Source: Heligmosomoides polygyrus polygyrus (taxonomy: Eukaryota > Nematoda > Chromadorea > Rhabditida > Heligmosomidae). From it: 64,000 bases of DNA. The notes beneath the pieces are model-generated. The model had not been told where the DNA came from. It did no database searches and was given only the letters and a program-made list of their open reading frames with translations. Location: assembly GCA_947396885.1 (NCBI GenBank), contig OX377202.1, positions 28,573,407-28,637,406 of the forward strand, read 5' to 3'. The stretch's first letter is position 1. Each line of letters opens with the position of its first letter. This document shows positions 41,152 to 53,800 of the stretch, one piece after another. The position numbers and the translations under genes were made by a program.

Positions 41152-43189
41152 AGAAGAGGTGAGCCAGAAGGTGACCTATGTTAGCGGAGGAAGGAGACAG
41201 AAGTCGACCACATCCCGGTGAGAATGTCTGACCTGAAAACTGTCCGGGATGTAAATGTCCTCCCGGGAGAAGAGCTCTCAGCATAGGCCCTTGGTAGCGG
41301 ATCTTAACATACCTCTACCCACCAGGCACAAAGTGAGGACGGAACCCAGGATCCGATGGTGGAGACTGCGGGGTTCAGAGCGGAACGAGCTACGAAGGGC
41401 AGTGCTCGAAGCAGGCCTTCCAGATCCAGCAGGTCCCGTGAATGAGACCTGGAGGAGGGTGGCCCAAACAATCCTGAGATGTGCCAAGGAAACCCTGGAA
41501 GAAACAATCCGCCGCCATCCGCCTGGCCAAGGCGCGTCATAGAGCTAGCCTCGACATTCGAGTAGTGAAGACTGTGAAGAGTGTTGGCGGTAGGGTGTTA
41601 CGGAAGCCGGTCGAGGTCAGAGAGAGATGGGAGGAGTACTACAAGGAACTCCTGAACGAGGAGTTCCCTCGTCGGGATGCCGAGGAATAACAACCAACGG
41701 AACGACCCATACCACCCTGGACGCAGGAAGAGGTTCGCAAGGCCATAGGGAAGATGAAACTCGGAGAGGCAGCAGGGCCTAACGGTGTGCCAGTAGAGGC
41801 TTGGAAGGTGCTCGGGGACCTCGGAATAAACTGGCTGACGCAGTTCCTCAACAGAATCACGAAAGAAGGTAAGATGCCGGAGGACTGTAGGAACGGCACC
41901 ATTGTCCCCATCTTCAAGCAGAAGGGAGACGCTTCCGAATGCTCCAACTACCGAGGGATCAAACTGATTTCACACACGATGAAGATCTACGAACGACTGG
42001 TCGACCCAAGGCTGAGGGAGATGGTACCCATCTCCCAGGTGCAGTGGGGCTTCGTGCCTGAGAGATCCACCACAGACGCGATCTTCTCGCTCGACAGGTG
42101 ATGGAGAAGTATCGGGGGAAACGAAGGCCTTGCTACCTGGCATTCCTGGACTTGGAGAAAGCCTACGACAGGCTACCCCGAACCGTGCTCTGGAACTCCC
42201 TTCGAGGGAGGGGTGTCCCCGTCTGATCTCGGTAATAAAGGACATGCACGAAGGCTCGAAAGCGGCGGTACGAACTCCACACGTGATGACAAAGAAGATG
42301 GATATCACAGGGTCGCCTCTGAGTCCGTTTCTCTTCGTGCTGACGCTTGATTGCATAGTGAATCACCTTGAGGAAGGCCCTTTCGGGACCGTCCTCTATG
42401 CGGACGATATCGCCCTAGTAGCCGACAGCCGAGAAGAGCTGGAGGAAAAGGTGCAGTTGTGGCAAGGAGCCTTCGCACGCAACGGCCTGCGGCTGAACGT
42501 GAGGAAAACGAAGTTCATCAACGAAGTTCAGGAAAGCTCTGAGCAGTGCACCGAACTGATCCTAGACTGCCAAGGGGAGATGATCGAAAAGGTGGAACAA
42601 TTCCGCTACCTCGGAAGCGATCTATCCGAGGAAGGAAGCGTGGACCAGGCGGTTAAGGGACGGATAAGTGCAGCATGGCTCAAATGGAGGTGCACAGGAA
42701 TCCTCTGCGACCGTGGGTGCTCCAGGTCTCTCAAAGGCAAGCTATATAGAATAGTAGTGTCCTCTATGGCTGTGACTGCTGGGCCCGAGGTGGAGCGCAG
42801 GAGCGGCATTGCACGCAGCGGAAATGAGGATGCTCAGATGGGCATGTGGATGGACCCGCCGGGACAGAGTGCGAAACGAGGATGTTAGAGCAGTGGTGAA
42901 GACAGCTCCGATCCAGCTGAAGATGAGGGAGCAGTGTATAAGGTGGTATGGACACATCCTCAGAAGACCAATGGATCTTCCCACGAAGATCCATCCTAAA
43001 TTTCGAGGCACCCGGAAGGCGTCCGAGAGGAGCCCCAAGGAAAAGATGGAAGGACGTCATCAAGAGAGATCTCGCCGAACTCGGCGCCACGCCAGACGAC
43101 GCCCTTGATAGGATGAGATGGCGACGGATCGCAAGAACAGCAAATTCTGCAACAGCACGGGGCTAAACGCAATGGGGAAGAAGAAGAAG
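41152..43189 (+). mobile_element. Second RTE-clade family, 5'-truncated, with 20-bp duplication
   Basis: ATTCAAAAATATTCATTTTC (41132-41151) and the same 20 bases with one mismatch (43190-43209) flank the insert. The 3' end has a GAAGAAGAAGAAG tail. The coded protein differs clearly from the other RTE copies, so this is a separate family. Confidence 0.85.
41255..43166 (+). pseudogene. RTE-type reverse transcriptase (second family), broken
   Basis: Pieces in order: HRPLVADLNIPLP (end of endonuclease), RIRWWRLRGSERNELRRAVL, AAGPNGVPVEAWKVLGDLGI, GTIVPIFKQKGDASECSNYR with GIKLISHTMKIYERLV, QVQWGFVPERSTTDAIFSLD, then FLDLEKAYDRLPR. After damage near 42220 come GSPLSPFLFVLTLDC, VLYADDIALVADSREELEEK and FRYLGSDLSEEGSVDQAVKG. 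The C-terminal part reads EMRMLRWACGWTRRDRVRNE and RRIARTANSAT. Motifs A (FLDLEKAYD) and C (YADD) are kept, but the frame changes at about 41500, 41690, 42100, 42220 and 42790. The open C-terminal pieces overlap in different frames. The gene is dead. Confidence 0.8.
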
Positions 43190-43402
43190 ATTCAAAAATG
43201 TTCATTTTCGAAAGGAGCATCACCAAGCAAGCATAAATCTACTGGAATACAGACGAGAATGCTATTCTAGAGCGCAGTTTGGAAGCATACGAGATTTGGG
43301 CTTCTGAAAACAACTAAAAGCCCGAATTCGCCTAAAGACTTCAAGTGGCGCGATGCAGTAGCAACAGCTCCAGGAGTGTTTTAGAAAAGAGCAGTCATGT
43401 TA

Positions 43403-44610
43403 TTAGGTTGGAAAGAAGGTCTTTTCATTTTTTCAAAGATTTATTACTTCACAACCACAAAGTCAAATCAATTGAGAAAAAAATCTCCATTTTGTTCTAT
43501 TACACATTTCCAAGGATTGGGTAATTTTCTAATTCCTCTTGCATAAAAGACTACAGTTCTGAAGTCGAACCATTGCTGAATCCAATTTTTGAGGTCTTCA
43601 TCCGTTTCAAAATATTTCTCTCCAATTTCTTGCTTGAGAGTACGGAAGAGATGATAGTAGGTAGGGGCGAGGTCAGGTCTATACGGTGGATGTGGCACTA
43701 CCTACCAGCTCCTTTCTTGTTTCTCTTGTGAGTCTTGCAACATGTGGTTTTGCATTGTCATGCAGGATCATCACCTTTGACTTCTCTCCCTCTTTTCTTG
43801 GAGAGCCACTTTGTGGAATTGGCCACTGTATATGGCAGCTAAGTGTCTCTCCACTTTAGAGGGGTTCCCAGTAAATCACTCCTCTGATATTCCACCAAAC
43901 ACTCAAGAGAATCTTCCTTTCGTGAACATTGGGCTTAAGATCAGGCTTAGGGTTCTCTCCTTTTTGTACCCATTGTCTTCTCTTCGGAAGTTGGCATGTA
44001 CATAGAACCCAAGACTCACCGCCTGTCAAATCCGCGGCAGAAACGTTTTTCTTTCGTATCTGAACAGAAGAGAAGCAGCGATGGAGCGCCGTTGACCTTT
44101 CTGAGTGTCTGACAGGCCATGTGAAATCCGAGCTCCAAATTTCCATGCAAAGCCAAAAGTCTTCAGATGGATTCTCATTATTCTATGAGACGATTCGAGC
44201 TTCTTTTCCAGTTGACGTGTCGTCTGCCTACTACCGGTAAGACGAAGGTGGAGTATTTCAGTGTCGTCCAATTCAGTTGGCCTTCCTGACCTTGCCTTGT
44301 CCTCGAGTGAATAATTCCCTTGAAAAACTTTCCGAAGCATTCATAACAGGTGCGATGATTAGTAGATCCCAAGCCATATATACGGTTAATTTGGTCGGCT
44401 GCCTGACGTGCTGTAGATCCTTTAATGAATTCATGAGGAATTCCGTACCGAAAATGGCCATGAGGTAGATCTGGCATTGCGTCCGGAAGATTGGATAGAT
44501 AACGAAATACAAAAAGAGTATTGACCCCTGGTCGCGTGCGAACGGTAGGCAAGTGTGATAGGATTATGAAATCAGCAATAAACACTGGCTAGTGCGTTTA
44601 CAAGGAGAAA
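43403..44610 (-). mobile_element. Mariner element, nearly full length, right end eroded
   Basis: TTAGGTTGGAAAGAAGGTCTTTTCATTTTTTC at 43403 follows TA and is a mariner-type TIR. The right TIR near 44600 (GACATTTTTTTCGAAGTGTGAAAAG) is only weakly similar, so the boundary is approximate. The length of about 1.2 kb fits a complete mariner. It lies just upstream of the first guanylyl cyclase exon seen, in the opposite orientation. Confidence 0.75.
43468..44510 (-). pseudogene. Mariner transposase with lost first catalytic Asp
   Basis: Minus strand, N to C: HTH region FRYGIPHEFIKGSTARQAAD, YECFGKFF, then YSLEDKARSGRPTELDD, RQTTRQLEKKLESSHR and KFGARISHGLSDTQKGQR. After a frame change comes DLTGGESWVLCTCQLPKRRQ, where the family has TGDEKW: the first catalytic Asp is Gly (GGT). 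Then WVQKGENPKPDLKPNVHERK, VMILHDNAKPHVARLTR (second Asp) and VPHPPYRPDLAPTYYHLFRT (third Asp), ending NPWKCVIEQNGDFF. In-frame stops occur near 43915 and 43700. It is inactive for at least two independent reasons. Confidence 0.85.
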
Positions 44611-44744
44611 GACATTTTTTTCGAAGTGTGAAAAGAAATAGTAGGTAGAAATAGTAGGTTCGAGGTAATAGTAAAGAGAATAGAAAGCAGCACTAGATCA
44701 CACTGTTTAGACATGGCTACTCAGCCATCCAACCTGGGCGGCAG

Positions 44745-44808
44745 TTATCAAAGTCGGATTACTGTTCGTCAGGGACATTCCTAGCCTCGAGATTGCTGTT
44801 GGCTACAG
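44745..44808 (+). CDS. Guanylyl cyclase exon a
   Basis: It encodes VIKVGLLFVRDIPSLEIAVG and Y, the first strand of the ANF-receptor fold (IKVGLLF). Donor AG|GTGCGT at 44808. The acceptor may be GCGGCAG before 44745 or CTGTTTAG before 44711; the second adds TWLLSHPTWAA upstream in the same frame. No signal peptide is seen nearby, so an earlier exon is expected. Confidence 0.7.
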
Positions 44809-47800
44809 GTGCGTTGTATAAGAAAATTTATTGACATTGATTTATTGTGACTAGCAACTGTAGTTCATGCGATTCTACAGTAGCGCCCCTGAAAACTGCG
44901 AAACAAAAGTTGTTCAAGGGGTTTTGAAGCCTTTGAGAGTTTTTGTTCAAAGTAGCGTCAGCTGTGAAGACATACCGTGAAGCCTGGAAGCATGATTTGA
45001 GCTTCAACTTTGAATCTAATAGAAGTGCTCGTTCTTTTTGAAATGTAGTGAAATGCAGCAGAGATTCTCAGTTTTCTTTTATGCCTGCGAGAATAGAACA
45101 CCCCGACCGTATTATTGTCTTCTTTAGGCTCGCATAAAGCGAGAGCAAACTGAGAGATCGGAGAGAACTGGCTGATGACCAGTGGTCTGTGGAAACACAA
45201 ATTAAATTAAATGCTATTGGTAGACCGCTCGATGCCGTTCAGTGTTCGACGGGAATAACATCCCTCATTCGCTTATTCATTCTCCCTACACTCCCTCCCT
45301 CTCACCTTCTCCACAATACCTCTTAGGCCTCGTGCATACTTCCCGTCGCCGCGATTGAATCGCGGCGATGAGTTTTGCAGAGCGACGCGAAAGAATTTGA
45401 ATTTCTCTGTGCTCGTCGCATCGCCCATCGCTCTGCAAGGGAGCGCGACGGCGATCCGCCCAGGATCAACGCTAAACACCGCGCGCGGCGCGAAAAAGTA
45501 TGCCATGCCCGCGATGGGCGCGGGAAGCCATCGCGCATGCCGACCGCCACTGTTGCGGCGGCCGCGGCGAGGTTTTCTTTGACTATTCGGCCGCGTGCGG
45601 CGGAATGGCCATGAACTGAGCGCCGCGATGGCATCGCGGCGATGGAAGTATGCCCCCGGCCTTATATCCGTGTGCCGGCAGAAAACGGAAGTGAGAATCT
45701 AGTACGCGCACACTCGTGGTTGCACGAAGCATTTAAAAAGTCATATGAAAATCTCACCGATGTTGCGCAAAGTCCTATCTGAGGCGTGTCTTCTAGATCC
45801 GGATGCACAATGGATAACGTCTGTGATACATTTGCTGAGTCCTGACGCTTATGTAACGACGTCTATGACACCTCTTCTGCACCGCCACACACGTGGCACG
45901 ACGTCTGTGACACGTCTTTGACACCACATTGGACGACGCTGAGAGAAAATACTGGTCCCTTTCACTGATCCCCCTCACTAGTCTCCTTTACTGGTCCCCC
46001 TTTAATGGTTCTATTACTGGACCCTTTACTCTCCCTCCTCCTCCTCTCGAACTCCCTTAACTGGTGTTCCCTTTATTGGCTTCCTTGCAGGTCCCCCTTG
46101 ACTGGTCCTTCAGTGGTACACCATTTATTGGTTCCCTTCACTGGATCCCCCCCCCCCCCTTCAACGCTCCCCATTACTGGTCCCACCTTCACTGGTAACA
46201 CGTCGTCTGAATCCGGTCAGGCCTTTTGCGACATCGGTGACACCTCTTCTAAACCAAGACACCTGGTGAGCGACGTCGGTGACATGTCATCTGAACTCGG
46301 ACGCTCGCTTTCACGACGTCGATGACACATCTTCGGAACTCGGACACCCCTTGTGTGACATCGGTGACACCTCTTCTCAACCTGAACTTCTTTGCGCGAC
46401 ATTGGTTGTCGATGTATTGTCGATGTACTCCGTATTCCTCATCCTACTAAATATGAAGGAGTTAGCGGTTGTCCGTCCATCCGTCTGTCCATCCGTCCGT
46501 CTGCTCATCCTTCATTTCATAGAAGTTGAGTAGCAGGCGTCCGTGCTCAAACGATTTGCCACCCACGCTGTGTCGAGACTGTCAGAAGAAGTGTCATCGA
46601 TCTCGCGCAAAGGGCGTTCGAGTTCAAAAGACATGCCAGCAACGTTGCTCAACAGGCGTTCGGATCTAGAAGATGTGTCACCGACGTCCTGCAACAGGCG
46701 CTTGGATCCAGAAGGCATGTTACCGATGTCGCGCATTGGGTGTCTCGGTTCAGAAGAGGTGTCACCGATGTCATGCAAGTGGTGTTTGAATTCAGAAGAG
46801 GTGTCACCTATGTCGCGCAAGCGGTGTCCGGATTCCGAACACGTGTAATGGGAGACCACTAAAGAAAAGACTAGTAAGCGGGGGTTCCGTGAAGGGTGCG
46901 AGGACTAGCGAAGGGAGGAGGGAGGGGGCCTCCAGTAAGAGCAGAACCTTTGATGGGAGCCAGGAAGGGGGACCAATAAAGAATACCACTAAGATGAGGG
47001 TTGGGGGAGGTAGTAAGGGGGGGGGAAGCGAACGGGAACCAATGAAGTGGGAAAGTTCTGTGAAGGGGGAACCGGTAAAGGGAAAACCATTAAAGGAGGA
47101 CTAGTGAAGAGGGGATCAGTGAAGGTGAGACCAGTAATGGGGGAGCTGTAAAAGGGGTTGGGGCAGTAAAGGAAGGACCATTAATAGGGACCAGTGAAAG
47201 GGACCAATAAAGGGTACCACTTAGGTGAGGATTGAGGATTTCTTTTCCTACATTTTTCTTTCTGTCTCTGGATGCACATGGGTTGTGCCATACTGTCCCG
47301 CTTTCCTCTAGAAACAGTTTTTCACTGTAACGCGAGTAAGAAGGCCTAGACGGGGTGTTCTATTCTCGGGGTTTGGGGGTGAAGCTCCCAACCAGACGTT
47401 TGTCGGCCGTTAGGCCGCTGAACGTCTGGCTGCATTTATAAGTTCAAATCAAATCGAATACGGCTATCTAGAAGTTGCAGACAAAGAATCGAAGATGCCA
47501 GTCAGGCAGTACACTTGTGCTATCTAACCCGAGCTGCCTCGAGTTTCTTAACAAGTAGATGTATGGCGTTATAAGGGAGAAAGGTAGCGGTTCATGAACC
47601 AAGATGGTGCTGACCTTGAACTTAAAGCAACTGATCCACCAGAACTTTGAAATCTAACGCCCTTGAAGCTGTTTCGCACAGGCGGAGTAGTAGTTAACGG
47701 AACACTTTTAATCCTCAGCAATGAGGTGCTTTATTACAAAAGTCGCAAGTTCACTACGTAAAGGCTTTAAGTTGGGAAAAGGATCCTCTTGCGTACCGGA

Positions 47801-50800
47801 ATGAGACCGAAAAGCAGCTAAAGCTCATACAGCATTGTTTCAGAATCTCTGCTTCTGCTGTACTCATTGCCAAGGACAGGATCGTAAAGGAACAGCTTCT
47901 GCCGAGATACGATTTCGAGTATGTGTATCTCTCGCACCAAAACATAACGTGATCTTTTGTATAATAGCATTATCTGATTCTAGCAATTAGCAAAAGAGCC
48001 TTAATTGAGCGTTCCAGTTACACTAAAAACCATGAAGAAACATCAAGCTGAGAAGGCCCTTGGCCAGAAACCAGTTGTGATCAACCATCCGATTAGAAGT
48101 TCACCCGAGCATGCAAAGGGAATACTAACCATTGTCGCATTTATAGGTCAATCCCAATACCTAATAGCGCCGTCTGTTAAACTTTCCAGACTTTCATGTC
48201 ATCCAGTAGGTCTCCACGCTTGGAAACATTGGTGCACGTCCTATTGAAAAATTTGATGGTCCAGCTCTTCTTGATGAAACTGAACGAGAATTACCAGAAT
48301 TGATCATACCAAAATTATGGACCACTTGAGGGAAGCCAGTCGATACGCAGAAATAACATTGATCATGATGTCGCAAAAAGCAAGAATGGCTTACACTACC
48401 ATCTGTGAGCTTGAGCGCTCATCAGATTGTGGTCAAAGAGCTAACAAAACTGTTGAATGCTATTTTGTTTAGTTCAAGATCTGAAAGGGGCTTTTCAGCA
48501 AAAGGAATGTGGAAATTGGACCAAAATGCGGCACTAGGAAGTATCGGGCCAAACATTAGCTTGCTGTAAAAGGAATGCAGGCTTTTGTTTATTGGATTTA
48601 ACGCGGCCTACGAAGACCCATGTCACATCACATGGTGCATGACAGCTCAAGTGTTTCGAGACAGTGCTACGGCGCCCGCGGGAGCCGACGCGCACTTGCA
48701 GAGCCCAGCGACTGTGAGAAGTATGCGAGGGTCCCTGATGCGAGGACGGCATCGGGGGCAACTGAGCTAGTCCGAAAGTCCCGTAACGTAGGCAGGACCC
48801 GCGTGGCTACGCTGAATGCGGGTACGTCGACGGGCCGCTCGTGCGAGTTGGCAGAAGCACTGGAGCGCAGAAGAGTTGATTTCTGTGCGGTGCAGGAGAC
48901 GAGGTGGTCCTGCAGCAAGTCAAGGAACATAGGACGTGGCTTCAAGGCCGTTCTATGTGGAAGTCCCAGGACCACCAGTGGTGTCGGAATAATCGTCTCC
49001 GAACGACTTCGTGACTCGATTGTAAGTGTCGAACGCTATGACGATCGGTTGATGAAGATCGTTGTCGCCGCTAAGGAGCGACTCTATCACTTCTTCTCTG
49101 CGTATGCTCCGCAGACCGGCTGCTTAGAGCGAGCCAAAGATGAGTTTTGGAGCCTACTTGATGAGAAGACAGCAGAGGTACCGTCGAAAGATATCATCAT
49201 AGTCGCTGGTGACCTTACTGGGCACGTGGGCGCGACAAAGGACGGGTACAGCTGTCATGGTGGATTCGGTTACGGGTCGCGTAACGCCGATGGTGAGCGT
49301 ATCCTTGAATATGCGGAATCGCATATCCTCACCATCGTGAACACAAAGTTTCGAAAAAGTGCCTCACACTCGTTTTATAGCGGGAACACTAAAACGCAAA
49401 TCGACTTTGTCCTTGTGAGGAATCGGGACCAAGGGCTAGTCATTGATGCGAAGATCGTGCCGTACGAGACGGTCGCCACGCAACATCGACCGCGATCTGC
49501 ACTATGAAGATCGCTCCTCTGAGCACTAGGCAGACCGAGCGTTGCGGACCAGCAAATATTAAGTGGTGGCGAATGAAAGAGAAGGAAGCAGCTGTGATTT
49601 CTCGCGTGCGGTTACCGAGAGTGACAACTGTCGACGAAACTTGGAAGAAGGCTGGCGACGCGATACGTGAAGCTGCAAGGTTGGAGCTCGGCATCATGGT
49701 GCCTGGACGGCGCAAGGTCGAAAAGCAGACATGGTTGTGGACAAACGACGTGAAAGCAAAAGTTCGAGAGAAGAAGTCGCTCTATCACGTGTTTCTCAGC
49801 GACGAGACAGCCGATAACTGGCGGAAGTACCAAGAAGCGAGGAAAGCTGCAAAGAAAGCCGTGGCTGTTGCAAAAGCCACGCATTATGGAGATGTCAACG
49901 AGAAGCTCGAATCGCGCGATGGTGAGCGCTATTTGTACCGACTTGCTAAGAGCCGCCATCGCCAAACTAAGGATATTGAAAAGTTTTTTTGGCGTCAATG
50001 ATGAGAGCGGCAATCTTCTGACAGATCGCAAAAAGGCGCTGAAGCGATGGCGTGATTACTTTGAGGAAGTTTCCACTATGGAATTTCCTCACCCGGTCTT
50101 CCCTTCTGTGGCTTCTGTTCACGGTCCCGTTCACAGGATCACCGTGGAGGAGGCAGAAGCAGCTCTGAGGAAGATGAGGCTAGGCAAAGCGACTGGGCCC
50201 GACCTCGTGGCAGCCACAGTACCGGACGCGTCTTTTGAATAGACGCCGAAAAAAGCGCACTTTTGCGGTTTTTGCGTCTTTTTGCTATAACTCGCCCAAA
50301 TGTGATCCATTTGAAAAACCAAGAGTATATTTGAGCTCATGAGATCGAGCTCTATCGTTTGGTGTATACACTTCACATGATCAAAAATGACCAAAATTGA
50401 AAACTTGCGCTCCATTGAGAAGGCCGGCCGCGGACGAGTTGTCGGCCGCAAGGCGCCGAAAAGGTTGCAGGCTCACAATTCCTCTAATTTGAGGTTTTAT
50501 GAGAAACGATTGGCACCGTACGATTTGCCTCTTCGAGATTTACACAGCCATGTGTACAACTTCACCAAACCACAGCATTTTCGCAGTGGGTGGTCAAAGA
50601 TGGCTGGAGCAGACTTTTGCTATTGGAGAAGCATACTTTCCAGGGCTTGCATGTTCTCGGAGCATCATAAGCATGGCGTGAAGTGTTTTGTCATGTCAGG
50701 AATCCTCTGAGAGTGCGCCGTGCACAATGCATATAGGATCTAACCTATCAATCGAGGGGAGGGGGACATTTGTAGAGTGAGCATTTAGGGAGTTTTATGA

Positions 50801-53800
50801 GAAATTCTCAGCCCCCTACTCAGGAATTGCTGTACTCTGTCCCGACGAGACTTTGGAGTGCGCCGGGAGCAACGTATATAGAATCGAACCTATCAATCGA
50901 GTGGGGCAACCGCTCGCAGATTGCACGCGCGGGCGTTTTCAGAGCGCAGTAACTCTGTCAAATTCGAATTGTTTCGGCTACAACTACTGGGTCTTGTAGT
51001 CAGTAGAACGATATAATAGCACGCTAAAGTAGAGCGGAGTAGCTTAGGAAGAGGCGATGTTACAGGGGTGCGAACATGAAGGTGAGGCTTGTGTGACGTA
51101 TTTTTTCCGATTTCGGTGTACCACTGCGGGAAGACGCGGGAAGGTAACAGCCTCAAAACGCGTTGGCGAACAGGCCGTTTAGGGTACTTTACGACTACAT
51201 GCTCTGAACACCTCAGCTGCGTAAACTGCCTTAGCTTCAGCTGCCAGTTTGAAGCGGCAGAAGATAGCAGTTAGAGCTTCTTGCGCTCTTACTCGGCCAG
51301 AATTGAGTTTTCGACGCTCGCTATGGTACCACTCTGTTCATCATGAAAAGCGCTATCGAATGGTATCAATTTCGACCGATTTCGGGAACATCGACTTTTG
51401 GCGGTTTTCCATCGAGGACGAGGCCGCTGGAGACAGTGGCCCGCGACAGGCGGGCGGTGACGTCATCGAAAATCGATGTCTTCAAATTGTGCCGTGCTTG
51501 ATACCATTCGATAGAGGTTCTCATACTGAATTGAACGGTGCTATTATTTGCTATTTGCTAGACAGAACTGTAATCTGGGCGAGTAAGAGCGAGGAGAACA
51601 TCGACCGTTGTTGTGCTAAATTGCAGGCGCGGGCGAGTTTGCAGTGCAATATCTCTATCAAGTTCGAATCTTTCCGACTGCAACTTCAGGACATTATGGG
51701 CAGCACAAGTTTCTTGGCGTGATCTAAACACAACGGTGTAGTGATGAATGGACTAAGTTACAGCGCTGCGAAAATGCGGGTGAGGCTTGAGTGGCATATT
51801 TTTCCGATTTCAGTCGACCTCAGCGGGAAGGCGCTGAGAGCTAACGGCCTACAAATGTGCAGGCGAGCCGAACCCTCAAGTGCTTTAAGACGACGTGCTC
51901 ACAGCTTCCTAGCTGTTTAAACTGCCTTAGCCCCAGCTGCCGTTTTAGGGCAGCGAACCTAGCTGTTGAAGTTTCCTGCGCCCTTACTCGCCCATTTTAG
52001 AGTTTTCCACACTCGCAATAACACCATTAGCTTCAGCCTGAAAAGCTCTATCGAACAATATAAATCTCGACCAGTTTCAGAAAAATCGATTTTTAAACTA
52101 ATTCTCATCGTGGACGGGTGCGCTCTGGGCCGAGCCTGCGCTGATGACGTCATCGAAAATCGATGTTTTCGAAATTGGCCAAATTTCCTCGTCCAAAATC
52201 ATCTAGGGTCTATTTGGGGCGCTGATTACGAATCCGATATCCGTTTTTAGAAATTCCGCCGAATTGCGAGATTTCAGTAGGTTTCTTCGTTTGACGGTGG
52301 CCGGGTCAGGATCACCGATCACCCTCAGTTATCAGTAACATGCAAGCCTTGGAAAGTATGCTTCTCCAATAGCAAAAGTCTGCTCCAGCCATCTTTGACC
52401 ACCCACTGCGAAAATGCTGTGGTTTGGTGAAGTTGTATACATGGCTGTGTAGATCTCGAAGAGACGAATCGTACGGTGCCAATCGTTTCTCATAAAACCT
52501 CAAATTAGAGGAATTGTGAGCCTGCAACCTTTTCGGCGCCTTGCGGCCGACAACTCGTCCGCGGCCGGCCTTCTCAATGGAGCGCAAGTTTTCAATTTTG
52601 GCCATTTTTGATCATGTTAAGTGTATACACCAAACGATAGAGCTCGATCTCCTGAGCTCAAATATACTCTTGGTTTTTCAAATGGATCACATTTGGGCGA
52701 GTTATAGCAAAAAGACGCAAAAACCGCAAAAGTGCGCTTTTTTCGGCGTCTATTCAAAAGACGCGTCCGGTACTGTAATCTGTGTAAGTCAAAGCTGTGG
52801 TACCCTGCTGAGTGGTTGACGAAGTTCTTTAACCAGGTTGTGGCGGAGAAGAAGGTGCCACTTCTTTTGCAGTTCTGTTTATCCAGTTTAAAGCGTCTCA
52901 TGTCAGACTTTCACGGTTGCAGGATGTGCAATTCGTACGTCAATTCTGCACCCAAATTTCGACCGAAATCTCAAACGTCATTTCTGAGGTGCAAACCATA
53001 CTGCTGCCTCACACGAAAATCAGCCTCACATGCTAATACTAAATGTTGCTTAAAATATTAAATTTCTAGGCGACAATCAGAAACGTCAGAGTTTATATTT
53101 TCACGACTTACAATCTTCCGTTTCCAAATGATAGTGACACACTTTTGTGTTCTATATTTCCTCAGAACTATAATACGTGATTATGACGTGTATAGACATG
53201 GAGAAAACCGCTCCGAAAAAGGCGTGAGCTCTCACGTGTCAGGAATTTTCAGTGCAACCTACTACATATGTTCACAGATATCTTGGTGAAGCAGATTATG
53301 TAGCTACAGTAACGGAAGTATACAAGGAAGGCTCACAAATACAACTTTTTTTTACAGATTCTGTGAGTGAAAGCGTTGACAATGTGAGAAGGCCTTTATA
53401 TTCATTCCAGATATTTCGTGATGTTCGACGAATGCAATGAGGCGAAAGCAGCCGGGTACTCCATAGAAATGATCACAGCGAACAGCGTGGATGTCATCAT
53501 TGGTCCTACGTGCACCAATCGTTAGTCCTCGTAGCTTTAGCTATAAATTACGGGGGTACCGTAAGACGCAGTCATTTACACTTTTCTATCATACTGATAG
53601 TAAGTCGGCAAGTGTTCGACACCAAGGTTGTGTTGCACCATTTTCTTTTCGAATTGGTCGCTTTTCAAAGCAACATATCCACTTTCGAAACCAACTTGAA
53701 CATTTTCCCGATCACAACGAGCGTCGTGTTAGCAATCCTGAAAGTTTACTATGGAGTCGAACACTTACACAAGGCAAAACCTTCCAGACATAGAATGTGC

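Noticed and set aside
47754..47945. Minus-strand 63-codon frame
   Set aside because: It is antisense to cyclase exon b, which has proper splice sites and family motifs.
53252..53350. Extra cyclase exon after AATTTTCAG at 53251
   Set aside because: Exons b and c already join in phase with a family-like sequence; the reading here has no receptor motif.
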